From Pseudomonas sp. GD04019 (lineage in GTDB: Bacteria; Pseudomonadota; Gammaproteobacteria; Pseudomonadales; Pseudomonadaceae): a DNA stretch of 64,000 nucleotides. Numbering within the stretch: position 1 is the stretch's first letter; the number at the start of each line of letters is the position of its first letter. The stretch lies in the NCBI RefSeq assembly GCF_029837695.1, contig NZ_JAOEEA010000002.1, positions 372,001 through 436,000 of the forward strand. Reading direction: 5' to 3'. This document shows, piece after piece, positions 1 through 7,875 of the stretch. Made by a program: the position numbers and the translations under genes. The notes under the pieces were generated by a model. That model was given only the letters and a program-made list of their open reading frames with translations. It was not told the origin of the DNA and did not search any database.

Positions 1-548
1 ACTTCGGTGCGAGCATCTTCTCGGTGCATCTGGTCGCCTTCTCGTTCATGCGCGAGTTCGGAGTGCTGCTCCCGGCCATATTGATTGCAGGCCGTACCGC
101 AAGCGCGTACACCGCCCAAATCGGTTCGATGAAGGCAAATGAAGAGATCGATGCGCTTCGCTCCAACGCGCTCGACCCCATCGAGTTACTGGTGCTGCCA
201 CGCGTGCTGGCGCTTCTTGTGTCCTTGCCACTGCTCACCTTAGTAGGCATCTTGGCTGGCATTGCGGGCGGCGCCACCGTATGCGCACTGAGCTTGGAAA
301 TTCCTCCCGCACAGTTCCTTGCCATCGTGCAGGAAAAAATCGAGGTGCGCCATTTTCTTGTCGGAATGAGCAAGTCCCCGCTCTTCGCGGTGATGATCGC
401 CGCTATCGGCTGCCATGAAGGGTTCAAGGTCGCCGGTAGCGCTGAGTCGGTAGGCGACCACACGACGTCTAGTGTCGTGCAATCAATCTTCATGGTGATC
501 CTGATAGACGCCATCGCTGCACTGTTCTTCATGGAGATGGGCTGGTGA
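1..548 (+). CDS. MlaE-family ABC transporter permease (5' end cut by window)
   Basis: This is the C-terminal part of an inner-membrane permease of the MlaE/Ttg2B family, which moves phospholipids or related lipids together with an ATPase and an MCE protein. The reading frame is open to the window edge, so the N-terminus is missing. Visible signs are the early motif LLPAILIAGRTASAY, the segment IGSMKANEEIDAL with its conserved acidic residues, and three further hydrophobic stretches. The final residues overlap the next gene by 4 bp (GTGA), which indicates translational coupling in a four-gene operon. Base composition looks less GC-rich than the ICE backbone, so it is probably cargo. The substrate is not shown by the sequence; lipids or solvents are possible from the family. 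Confidence 0.88.
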   Translation, partial: FGASIFSVHLVAFSFMREFGVLLPAILIAGRTASAYTAQIGSMKANEEIDALRSNALDPIELLVLPRVLALLVSLPLLTLVGILAGIAGGATVCALSLEIPPAQFLAIVQEKIEVRHFLVGMSKSPLFAVMIAAIGCHEGFKVAGSAESVGDHTTSSVVQSIFMVILIDAIAALFFMEMGW

Positions 549-1366
549 GCGCGGTGAAGCAAGACACCGACAACGGTGTGCGACACGCTATTGAAGTGCG
601 CGGCCTGGACAACAGGTTTGGAACCCAGCAGGTCCATCAGGACCTAGACCTGGACGTGCGGCGCGGGGAAATCCTTGGCGTGGTGGGAGGGTCAGGCACC
701 GGGAAATCCGTGCTCTTGCGTAGCGTCGTCGGGCTGCAGAAGCCGCATTCGGGCGTGGTCCGTATCGGGGGGCGCGACCTACTGCGAGCCCAATGGCTTG
801 CGCGCGCGCGTATGGAGCGAAGGTTCGGCATTCTGTTCCAGAAGGGCGCGTTGTATTCATCGCTGACCGTCTTGGAGAACGTCGCTCTTCCTTTGATCGA
901 GCATGTCGGTCTGGCGCGGCCTCTTGCCGAGCGTTTGGCAAGAAGCAAGCTGGGCTTGGTGGGGTTGCCTGCCGGAGCGGGAGACAAGTATCCGGCCTCG
1001 TTGTCCGGAGGCATGGTGAAACGAGCAGCACTGGCGAGAGCCTTGGCGCTTGATGCGAACATCCTGTTTCTTGACGAACCCACCGCAGGACTGGATCCAA
1101 TCGGGGCTGCATCTTTCGACCAATTGATTCTGACCCTGCGCAATGCACTGGGCCTCACGGTGTTTCTGGTAACCCACGACCTCGATACGCTGTACACCAT
1201 ATGCGACCGTGTCGCGGTCCTGGCGAACCAGAAGGTACTCATCAACGACGGCATCGAGGCAGTCGAGCGCTTCAAGCACCCGTGGATACAGGAATACTTT
1301 CACGGCCCCCGTGGCCGTGCGGCCGCACAGGCCACTGGTGCTTCCAGCCAAGAGACGCAGCCATGA
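545..1366 (+). CDS. ABC transporter ATP-binding protein, MlaF-like
   Basis: Cytoplasmic ATPase that would power the neighbouring MlaE-type permease. In 273 residues it has Walker A GGSGTGKS (48-55), Q-loop Gln99, an LSGGM signature (153-157), Walker B with LFLDEP (about 173-179) and the switch His211, all in normal order and intact. The LSGGM signature is the form usual in MlaF/Ttg2A rather than LSGGQ. The GTG start overlaps the permease stop by 4 bp. A 30-codon reading frame overlaps its stop (ATGA at 1363) and fills the 91-bp gap to the MCE gene; it has no recognisable domain. Confidence 0.92.
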   Translation: MSAVKQDTDNGVRHAIEVRGLDNRFGTQQVHQDLDLDVRRGEILGVVGGSGTGKSVLLRSVVGLQKPHSGVVRIGGRDLLRAQWLARARMERRFGILFQKGALYSSLTVLENVALPLIEHVGLARPLAERLARSKLGLVGLPAGAGDKYPASLSGGMVKRAALARALALDANILFLDEPTAGLDPIGAASFDQLILTLRNALGLTVFLVTHDLDTLYTICDRVAVLANQKVLINDGIEAVERFKHPWIQEYFHGPRGRAAAQATGASSQETQP

Positions 1367-1457
1367 AACCCCTCCGCATCTGCATCATTCTTCCGTCGCG
1401 CACGCATTGGGCTGGGCGCACGCAATATTTAAACTCTGAGAACGAGGTGGTCTGATC

Positions 1458-2387
1458 ATGGAACCACGTGCCCATCATGTATTCATTGGTCTGTTCGTCG
1501 TGCTGCTCGGTGCGATTGGTATTGGCTTCGCGCTTTGGCTCAGCGACACACGTTCCGACCACGATTACCAGTATTACCGGATTATGTTCGATGAGCCAGT
1601 GACCGGGCTTACGCCCGGCAGCCAGGTTCAGTACAGCGGAATCACGATTGGCGAAGTCGTTGCACTTTCTCTTTCACCGCGAGACCCAAGGCGGGCGATA
1701 GCGCGCGTACGCATCAATGCCACCATCCCGGTCCGGCAGGATACCCGCGCTGAATTGGTCATCACGGGAATTACCGGCAACGCGGTGATCGAGTTGAGCG
1801 ACGGTGGGCCAAACGTGCCATTGCTGGATCGGAGAGAGGACGAGGAACCGTTGATCCTCGCACCACGTTCGGCGATGGCATCCCTGGTCTCCGGTGAGGG
1901 GAACAGCATGACGACACTCAACGGCATCTTGCTGCGCACGCAGGAGTTACTGTCGAAGGAGAATTTGGCTCTTGTGCACCGCAGTCTGGTGAATCTTGAA
2001 CAGACCACGGGCGCGGTCGCTGACCAGAGGGCCGAGATCGCGACGTTAATCAGCAATCTGACCGAAGCAAGCAGAGAATCGACAGCTGCCGTGCGCCAAG
2101 CAAATAGCACTCTTCGCGATGCCAACCTGCTACTAAATAACGATGGTAAGCAAATCATGGTGAACACGCGTGATGCAACGGCATCCCTCGAACGCGCCGC
2201 TTTCAGGGTTGAGACGCTACTGCAAAACAATCAGGAATCGCTGAACCAGGGCTTGGCCGCCACAGGTCCTGCCATGCACGAACTCCAGCAGGCGCTGGCC
2301 AATCTAAACACCGTGCTGCGCCGACTGGATCGCAATCCGGCGCAATACCTGCTCGGTGGAGAGAACATTGAGGAAACCAAGCCGTGA
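1458..2387 (+). CDS. MlaD/MCE-family lipid-binding protein
   Basis: Predicted periplasmic substrate-handling subunit anchored to the inner membrane. One N-terminal hydrophobic helix (about residues 8-28) is followed by an MCE domain (about 38-115) containing VTGLTPGSQVQYSGI and IGEV. A long region predicted as helical, rich in Asn, Leu and Glu (about 160-300), follows, as in other MCE proteins that form a tunnel across the periplasm. The start at 1458 has GAGG about 14 bases upstream. The gene overlaps the next by 4 bp. Together with the permease and ATPase it completes an Mla/Ttg2-type importer or exporter; no Mla outer-membrane partner (MlaA) is in the window. Confidence 0.9.
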   Translation: MEPRAHHVFIGLFVVLLGAIGIGFALWLSDTRSDHDYQYYRIMFDEPVTGLTPGSQVQYSGITIGEVVALSLSPRDPRRAIARVRINATIPVRQDTRAELVITGITGNAVIELSDGGPNVPLLDRREDEEPLILAPRSAMASLVSGEGNSMTTLNGILLRTQELLSKENLALVHRSLVNLEQTTGAVADQRAEIATLISNLTEASRESTAAVRQANSTLRDANLLLNNDGKQIMVNTRDATASLERAAFRVETLLQNNQESLNQGLAATGPAMHELQQALANLNTVLRRLDRNPAQYLLGGENIEETKP

Positions 2388-3079
2388 ACACTTCCGCCAG
2401 GATGATTCCCGTCGCTGCCGTGACTATGACGCTAGTACTCGGCTTGTCCGCGTGCAGTGTGCTTCCCAAAGCAGCTCCAATGGTCACCTACAAATTGCCC
2501 GACTATCACATCGCCCAGGCGGAGAGTACGCCGCGCGCCGTTCCGGGACCCGGGGCGCTGCGCGTCTACGCCCCTGAGAGTAGTCGCGTCCTGGATTCGG
2601 AGCGGCTGTTCATTGCGCAGCCCGATGGTCGCTTGTCGGCTTGGCAAGGAGTGCGTTGGGCCGACCCCGCACCGGTGCTGCTGCGTGACCGAATCGTCGA
2701 AGCCTTCATGCGCGATGGGCGGTCGACTTCCGTGATTACCGATAGCACCCCAATGAGCGCCGATATGGAGTTGCGCAGTACGCTGCGGGCGTTCCAGCTC
2801 GAATACCGCGGCACTGAAGCGATCGCCGCGGTTCGGCTCGATGTGCAACTGGTCGATCCGGCCAAACGGACTGCTATTGCCAGTAGACGCTTCGAAGCAA
2901 TCCAAGCCACAGGCAGCAAGCGAGAGGCCGATGTGGTGAGCGCGTTCGGTGTCGCCACGGATATATTGGCCGGGCAGATCGTTGAATGGGCAGTTCAGGT
3001 CGGGGCAGCGCGTTTGCGAGTTGCACCGGAATTGGCAAGCAACCATGCACCCACAGCGTCGTCGATAAGCACAGACTAG
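2384..3079 (+). CDS. ABC-type transport auxiliary lipoprotein (PqiC/YmbA-like)
   Basis: Outer-membrane lipoprotein predicted from an N-terminal signal ending in the lipobox LSAC (Cys24). The body resembles the ABC_trans_aux family (PqiC/YmbA type), which partners MCE transporters; motifs include the LRVYAPESS segment and the stretch around SAWQGVRWADPAP followed by LLRDRIVEAF. Of 231 residues, the last 20 look disordered. It is the fourth and last gene of the operon and starts at a GTG overlapping the MCE stop. The combination permease-ATPase-MCE-auxiliary lipoprotein gives a possible full path from inner to outer membrane. Sixty-six bases later the convergent relaxase gene ends. Confidence 0.85.
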   Translation: MNTSARMIPVAAVTMTLVLGLSACSVLPKAAPMVTYKLPDYHIAQAESTPRAVPGPGALRVYAPESSRVLDSERLFIAQPDGRLSAWQGVRWADPAPVLLRDRIVEAFMRDGRSTSVITDSTPMSADMELRSTLRAFQLEYRGTEAIAAVRLDVQLVDPAKRTAIASRRFEAIQATGSKREADVVSAFGVATDILAGQIVEWAVQVGAARLRVAPELASNHAPTASSISTD

Positions 3080-3145
3080 TCGTCTTAACGGAGCACAGAA
3101 GCTAGGGCCAAAACGCTGCTCGACACCTTAACTCGGTACGACAGC

Positions 3146-5149
3146 CTACGGCCCCGATCCAATCCCAGGACCTCTTTGCCGTCCAACCTCCCATGACACA
3201 CCGCCGCCGCGTACAGTCGCGGCGATCTGCTGCCCCAGTCGTGGCTCGATTATCGGCCGCCAAGGCACCAGACTGAATCCCATGCCGTCATCGAGCAGCG
3301 CATAGCGACCGCTGGCGAGCATGACCGAGCGCCGGTAGATGCCGGCTACGCGCTGCCCGTCTGTGACGTGCCGATGCTCCAATCCGCTATCGGCGGCAAT
3401 GTGCTGGGCGGCCTGCGCCAGCTCCCGATTGCGCAGCGTTTCCAGCAGATTCCGGGAGAGAATCAGCCGCTGCCCGCGCCGCTGGGCCAGCCCCTGTTCT
3501 TCGAGGAAGTCGGCGCGCTGCTGCAAGGCTTGCCTAGCATCGCCGCCAAAGCCCAGGTCGCCCAGTCCCTTGCCGCCGCCGATCAACTGCTGATCCAGCC
3601 AGGTCGCGCCGATGACGCGGGCCTGCCGTTCAATCGGCAGATGCGATTTCAGTTCGACCGCCACGCCGCCCAGCCGCTGCGCGTCGTACTGGCGGCCACG
3701 CTCGGCCAAGTCGTCCGGCACCTTCCATAACCCCTCGGCCACGCGCTCCACGATGCCGGCCCGCCGTAGGGCTTCCAGCCGGCGGATATGGGCCGCCACA
3801 GCCTCTTGCGGGTCGCGGCCGGGCTTGGCTCGGCCTTGCTCGATCGCCAGGTGGTGATCGGTGCGGTACAGGCCATTGCTCGCCAGCGTGGCGATGTTCT
3901 TGTCGGCCGCCCGCACCTCGGCGGAACCGCGTACCTCCACCACCGCGCCGATGGGATAGTTCGCCAGCTCGTCGCGGGCGTCCAACGCGACGTAGTGGGC
4001 TTTGCCGTCCAACCCGTCGATGACCAGATAGCCGCGGTCGTGCAGCTCGTCGGCCAGACCCTTAGCAGCCACGCGACCGACGATAGTGCGGCCGTCGTCG
4101 CCCGGCTCGAACACCGCCAGCTCGCGAGGCTTGCCGCTCATGGCCCGCTGCATCGTTCGGATGATGTCGCCACGCTCGCCCAGGGCACGCAAGGTCTTCT
4201 CCGCGTCCGCATGGACGGCCCAGGTGCCGGGCTGCACCTCGTCGGCCAGGCCCAGGCGCTGCAAGTGTTGCAGGCGGCCGATCAGCAGCAGGCGCTGGCG
4301 TTGCAGCCGGGGTTCGTTGAAGCGTTCGATCTGCACCCGGCCATCCTCGCCGGCCTCGCGCTGCAACGTGCGGTCGAGGCTCGTCCACCGCTCTTGCTCC
4401 ACCTCGCGCTGCAAGGTCTGCTGGATCTCCAGTTCGGTGCGCGGCCCCAGCCATTCCGTCGCCAGCTCGGCGGCGCGATGGCGGAAGCCGTGGGCGATGT
4501 AGTCGCCCGCGATGATGAGGTCTTTGCCGGTATCGTCGCGTCCGCGCACGATCAGGTGCGTGTGCGGGTTGTCGGTGTTCCAGTGATCGACCGCCACCCA
4601 ATCCAGCCGCGTCCCCAGGTCGGCCTCCATCCGGTTCATCAGGTGCCGGGTGTAGGTGCGCAGGTCGTCCAGCTCCGCACTGTCTTCAGGTGAGACGATG
4701 AAGCGGAAATGATGTCGGTCGTCCTGGCAGCGTTCCTTGAAGGCATCGAGGTCGGCTTCGTCGGTCTGCGGCCCGTAGGCACGGCCCGGCTCGCCGTTCC
4801 GGCCGGCACCGTCGCGCTCGATGTAGCGCAGGTGCTTGGCGAGCGACTGCGGACTGGCGTTGCGCTGGTTGACCAGCAGCGTCTTGATGGTCACGCGCCG
4901 TGACATAGGGGGCAGCTTTGCGCCTGCGAAGCGCGCCGCCGTATGGCCGCGTCCAAGCCGTGAGCCGGGCCGCTGGCCGGCGTGCTGGCCGCTCCCGCCA
5001 GCGGTAGGACGGCGCACCGCCGACTTGCCGCCGCTGGCCTTGCCAGCCTGCTTGAGCACCTTGGAAACGAAGCTCTGGCCCTGGCCTTTGCCTCGGTTCT
5101 TCGGCGCGCCAGGGCGCACCCAGAAATCATGGTCGCCGCGGTCGGTCAT
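3146..5149 (-). CDS. Relaxase/mobilization protein, DUF3363 (VirD2-like)
   Basis: Nicks the transfer origin and leads the transferred strand during conjugation. The chosen ATG (5149) has GGGAG seven bases upstream and gives 667 residues; the open frame extends further but without a matching domain. After a basic, disordered N-terminus (1-85) comes the relaxase core: candidate catalytic Tyr109 in the LRYIERDG motif, and the metal-binding histidine motif HWNTDNPHTHL (189-199; H189, D193, H196, H198). The C-terminal half matches DUF3363. Known relatives sit beside traF in Tn4371-like ICEs, as here. Its upstream region (5150-5597) holds strong inverted repeats that could belong to oriT. Confidence 0.92.
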   Translation of the reverse strand: MTDRGDHDFWVRPGAPKNRGKGQGQSFVSKVLKQAGKASGGKSAVRRPTAGGSGQHAGQRPGSRLGRGHTAARFAGAKLPPMSRRVTIKTLLVNQRNASPQSLAKHLRYIERDGAGRNGEPGRAYGPQTDEADLDAFKERCQDDRHHFRFIVSPEDSAELDDLRTYTRHLMNRMEADLGTRLDWVAVDHWNTDNPHTHLIVRGRDDTGKDLIIAGDYIAHGFRHRAAELATEWLGPRTELEIQQTLQREVEQERWTSLDRTLQREAGEDGRVQIERFNEPRLQRQRLLLIGRLQHLQRLGLADEVQPGTWAVHADAEKTLRALGERGDIIRTMQRAMSGKPRELAVFEPGDDGRTIVGRVAAKGLADELHDRGYLVIDGLDGKAHYVALDARDELANYPIGAVVEVRGSAEVRAADKNIATLASNGLYRTDHHLAIEQGRAKPGRDPQEAVAAHIRRLEALRRAGIVERVAEGLWKVPDDLAERGRQYDAQRLGGVAVELKSHLPIERQARVIGATWLDQQLIGGGKGLGDLGFGGDARQALQQRADFLEEQGLAQRRGQRLILSRNLLETLRNRELAQAAQHIAADSGLEHRHVTDGQRVAGIYRRSVMLASGRYALLDDGMGFSLVPWRPIIEPRLGQQIAATVRGGGVSWEVGRQRGPGIGSGP

Positions 5150-5597
5150 GGCTGTGCTCCCTGCAAGCTCCGGCGTGTCCGAGCGTGCGAAGCACGCGGA
5201 CATGCCTGCATCGGCGCGTGCCTCGCGCCCCACGCGGCACGGCGGCGAAGCCGCGCCGTGCCGCGCCACCCCCACGTGCAGACTGGCTTTGCGGGCGGCA
5301 GAGTGCCGAACCCTTTTGTCTTGCCTTCCGCCTTTGCCCCTCGCTCCCGCTCCGGGCATCGGCGGCCCGGCGGCGCTGCTGCACGAGCAGCCAGCCCGCC
5401 GGCGAACACGCCAATGGCCGCAGGCCAGGCGCGTTCGAGGCAAGACGCCTGCACGTTGGGCGGCTGCGCCGAAGGCAGCGCGAAGTGCGGTGCGAATGCA
5501 CCCGCACTGCACGCGCGACGACACGGCGACGAACAGTAGAACGACATGCCCGATGGCACGATGAGAGGCGCGGCAAAGTGCAGCGAATCGGCGGCCA
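5150..5597. other. Intergenic region between traF and relaxase; candidate oriT
   Basis: A very GC-rich 448-bp stretch. I see a perfect inverted repeat with 12-bp arms (5233-5244 and 5254-5265, 9-nt loop) and a second imperfect hairpin (5176-5202) made of TGTCC/GGACA and GCGTGC/GCACGC arms, 27 bp before the relaxase start. An open frame of 151 codons (5601 to 5146, minus) overlaps the traF stop and the relaxase start by 4 bp each. Its product is mostly Arg, Ala, Cys and Pro without a domain, so I treat it as non-coding. Position beside the relaxase is where an oriT would be sought; this is inference. Confidence 0.4.
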
Positions 5598-6185
5598 TCA
5601 TGGACGTGTCTCCAGCCAGATCGGATGCGCAACGCCGATCACGGCGAACGCGCTGACCGGCCCGAAATAGCGGCTGTCGAACGACGCCGGGTTGGTCGCG
5701 CTCAACAGGAACAGTTCGCCCGGTTGGAGACGGCGGCAAAGCTGCAAGGATGGCAGCGGCCGGCCCAGCCGGTCGGCAGGCAGGGCGGCGGCCACCGGCA
5801 CGCCGTCGATGCGAACCTGGCCGGCGACGATGCAAACGTGTTGTGGCGCGACTGCGCCCACACGTTTGAGCAGCGGAACGCGGGTCGGCAGGTAGCCGCG
5901 CTGCGCAGCCAGCATGGCGGCCCTGTCGGGCAGCGGCATCAGCACGATGCTGTCCACGGACAGCGGACGTGGCCGCGAGGCGGTGCGCGGGTCGAACGGT
6001 TCGATGCGATACCAACCGACCGCCACGCTGTCGGACGGGTTGTAGGCCATTCGCGGCAGGGGCTGCACGAACGCCGCCCAGGCCAGCGCAGCGAGGCCGA
6101 CGGTGGCGAAGCCTGCCAGCACGAGGCGAGCGCGCAGGCGCGAGCGAGGATGCGGCACGGGGCCGGTCGTGGAAATCGTGGTCAT
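5598..6185 (-). CDS. traF: Conjugative transfer signal peptidase TraF (S26 family)
   Basis: Membrane-anchored serine protease that in the RP4 system cyclises the TrbC pilin. It has 195 residues: an N-terminal membrane segment (about 21-41), then the nucleophile Ser53 in NPSDSVAVGWY, and the general-base Lys107 in PLLKRVGA, as in S26 peptidases. The ATG at 6185 has a GGGAGGG ribosome site and overlaps the stop of the DUF2840 gene by 4 bp. The longer open frame upstream is only read-through of that gene in another frame. The pilin gene it would act on is outside the window. Confidence 0.92.
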   Translation of the reverse strand: MTTISTTGPVPHPRSRLRARLVLAGFATVGLAALAWAAFVQPLPRMAYNPSDSVAVGWYRIEPFDPRTASRPRPLSVDSIVLMPLPDRAAMLAAQRGYLPTRVPLLKRVGAVAPQHVCIVAGQVRIDGVPVAAALPADRLGRPLPSLQLCRRLQPGELFLLSATNPASFDSRYFGPVSAFAVIGVAHPIWLETRP

Positions 6186-6739
6186 GGCAATGCCCTCCCG
6201 GCCAGCCAGGCGGCGTGCCGTTCTGCGGTGTATGTGGGTAGCGCCGAGCGCGCTGCGAGCCGGTTCGCGAGCGTGCGCCAGTACGCGGGCGATGTGTCTG
6301 CGGCTGCGATGCCCAGCGCCTCGATGCCGTCGATGCGTTCCAGCACGGCGCGCACGTTGGCATCGCCTTCGGCGTGCAGCAGCAGACGCGCGCCCGGCTG
6401 CACGCCGGGGATGCGCTGCACGGCGTCCAGCGGCGTGGCGGTCTGCATCACCATGAGCTGCCAGCGGATCGTGCCGTAGTCGTTGGCCTGCCAACGGATG
6501 CGGCACAGAACCGCGTTCGGCAGGAACACGGCGCAGCGCCGCCAGCGGTCGAGCTGGAGCGTGCGCGCCGGTTCGCCGAAGCGCAGGTAGAGCTTGAAGC
6601 GCGGTTCGATGTAGGCCAGCGCCACGCGCGTCAGCGGCACGTTGCCGGCCTGGCCGGCGAGTGTCGAAGGCGCCGGCGGCGGCGCAGCCGTGGGCGCACT
6701 TGCTTTGGGGGTGTGGGCGGTCGAAGCGGATGCGTTCAC
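6182..6739 (-). CDS. DUF2840 domain-containing ICE protein
   Basis: A 185-residue protein of a family found between the partition genes and traF in Tn4371-like ICEs; its function is not known. After a Pro/Ala-rich N-terminus (1-35) there is a compact globular part rich in aromatic residues, including YIEPRFKLYLRFG and WQANDYGTIRWQL. The GTG start (6739) overlaps the previous stop by 4 bp and has GGAGGG upstream; the stop overlaps the traF start. Coupling on both sides suggests a job in transfer or maintenance, but nothing in the sequence shows an activity. Confidence 0.85.
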   Translation of the reverse strand: MNASASTAHTPKASAPTAAPPPAPSTLAGQAGNVPLTRVALAYIEPRFKLYLRFGEPARTLQLDRWRRCAVFLPNAVLCRIRWQANDYGTIRWQLMVMQTATPLDAVQRIPGVQPGARLLLHAEGDANVRAVLERIDGIEALGIAAADTSPAYWRTLANRLAARSALPTYTAERHAAWLAGRALP

Positions 6740-6999
6740 GGCGTGCCCTCCGGGGGAAACTCCCGCTCCAGCAGGTCGCGCAGCAGTTCGGCTACGGTCA
6801 CGCCTCGCGTGAAGGCCGACACCTTGATGCGCGCCCGCATGGCGGGCGTGATGTCGAGCGTCAGTCGAGCGGTGTAGAGGTCGCCTTTCTGCACGGCATC
6901 TGCGTCGCCCTGGCGAATCCACGCTTCGGCGTGCGGATTCGCTGGGGGACGCGCACCGATGCCGACGCGCTTGCTGCGTGGTGGTGGCTTCCCAGTCAT
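6736..6999 (-). CDS. Small ribbon-helix-helix protein, partition-associated
   Basis: An 87-residue DNA-binding protein candidate. After a basic N-terminus (1-25) the C-terminal half reads as a beta strand (YTARLTLDI) followed by two helices (PAMRARIKVSAFTRG and VAELLRDLLEREF), the pattern of MetJ/Arc/CopG or ParG proteins. It is translationally coupled to parA upstream (ATGA) and to DUF2840 downstream (GTGA). By position it may be the centromere-binding partner or autorepressor of ParA, distinct from the large ParB at 12859. The role is inferred from context only. Confidence 0.8.
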   Translation of the reverse strand: MTGKPPPRSKRVGIGARPPANPHAEAWIRQGDADAVQKGDLYTARLTLDITPAMRARIKVSAFTRGVTVAELLRDLLEREFPPEGTP

Positions 7000-7634
7000 G
7001 TCGGCCACCGCAGCAGTTCGTCGGTGAGCGCGGCGATCTCGCGGGCAGCGGCGCTGTCGGGCGCGGTTTCGCGGGCGAGCCGGCCAGCGGCTACGCTGTC
7101 GGCAAAGACGATGCGCTGGTGGATCTCCGAGCGCAGCGCGGGCAGCGGCTGTTCGGCCAGCGATTGCCGTGCCTCCCTGCCGATGATGGTGGTGCTGACG
7201 CGCCGGTTGATGACGAAGGCCGCGCGCAGCGCTGGCCGGAACACCTGTGCTTCGCGGATCAGTGCGACCATCTCGGCAGAAGCCCATACGTCGTAGGGGC
7301 TGGGCTGCACGGGGATCAGCACGCGCTCGGCCGCCAGCAGCGCGGAACGCGCGAGGGCGGCGATGCGCGGCGGGCCGTCGATGATGATGTGATCGGCCCG
7401 CCTGGCGAGTTCTGGCGCTTCCTGATGCAGCGTTTCGCGGGCAAGGCCCACGGCGCTGAACAGACGGGGCAGGCCCTGCTGGCTACGCCGCTGCGTCCAG
7501 TCGAGCGATGACCCCTGCGGGTCGGCATCCAGCAGGATGACATGCAGGCCGCGCATCGCCAGTTCGCCGGCGATGTGCGTGGCGAGCGTGGTCTTGCCGA
7601 CGCCGCCTTTCTGGTTGAGAAACGCGAAGATCAT
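6996..7634 (-). CDS. parA: ParA-family partition ATPase
   Basis: A 212-residue ParA/MinD-type ATPase that would help keep the excised, replicating form of the ICE in the cell. The deviant Walker A KGGVGKTT (9-16), LLDADPQGSS (about 34-43) and IIDGPP are all present. It is short and lacks the N-terminal DNA-binding domain of type Ia ParA, so it belongs to the small type Ib group. The ATG at 7634 has GGAGGG seven bases upstream; the longer frame has no better site. First gene of the coupled set parA, ribbon-helix-helix, DUF2840, traF. Confidence 0.93.
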   Translation of the reverse strand: MIFAFLNQKGGVGKTTLATHIAGELAMRGLHVILLDADPQGSSLDWTQRRSQQGLPRLFSAVGLARETLHQEAPELARRADHIIIDGPPRIAALARSALLAAERVLIPVQPSPYDVWASAEMVALIREAQVFRPALRAAFVINRRVSTTIIGREARQSLAEQPLPALRSEIHQRIVFADSVAAGRLARETAPDSAAAREIAALTDELLRWPT

Positions 7635-7706
7635 GGCGCGGCCCTCCGAGCTGGAAAGCCGGCCTGGCCGTGCCGTTTCGTGGTTGTCCACCGAAACGGC
7701 GCGCTT

Positions 7707-7747
7707 CTACTAAAAGTTATGTATTTCTTGTTAGGTAAGTTAGAGGG
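7707..7747. other. AT-rich tract, possible DNA unwinding element
   Basis: This 41-bp stretch between parA and the iterons is markedly A/T-rich in an otherwise very GC-rich element. Next to three iterons and the repA gene it could be the melting region of a replication origin. It may equally be part of the parA promoter. Confidence 0.35.
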
Positions 7748-7786
7748 AACGCAAACCCGCGCCGTTGTTGGCTTTCCGGCGTTTTC

Positions 7787-7851
7787 GTACTCCTGATAGC
7801 ACGAGGGTCGTACTCCTGATAGCACGATACCCGGTACTCCTGATAGCACGA
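7787..7851. repeat. Three 18-bp direct repeats (iterons), candidate RepA-binding oriV
   Basis: Three perfect copies of GTACTCCTGATAGCACGA at 7787-7804, 7810-7827 and 7834-7851. Start-to-start distances are 23 and 24 bp, a little over two helical turns, so the copies face nearly the same side. They lie 25 bp beyond the repA stop. A partial DnaA-box-like TTATCCCCG lies at 7876-7884, overlapping the repA end. This arrangement is typical of iteron replication origins in plasmids. Confidence 0.75.
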
Positions 7852-7875
7852 GGCCGTCCACAGGTTCTCCCGCAG

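Noticed and set aside
5146-5601. 151-codon minus-strand frame joining traF and the relaxase by 4-bp overlaps
   Set aside because: The overlaps are suggestive, but the product is Arg/Ala/Cys-rich without a domain and the DNA is dominated by inverted repeats.
7787-7851. Three regular repeats considered as a CRISPR array
   Set aside because: Spacers are only 5-6 bp, there are three units and no cas genes; iterons fit far better.
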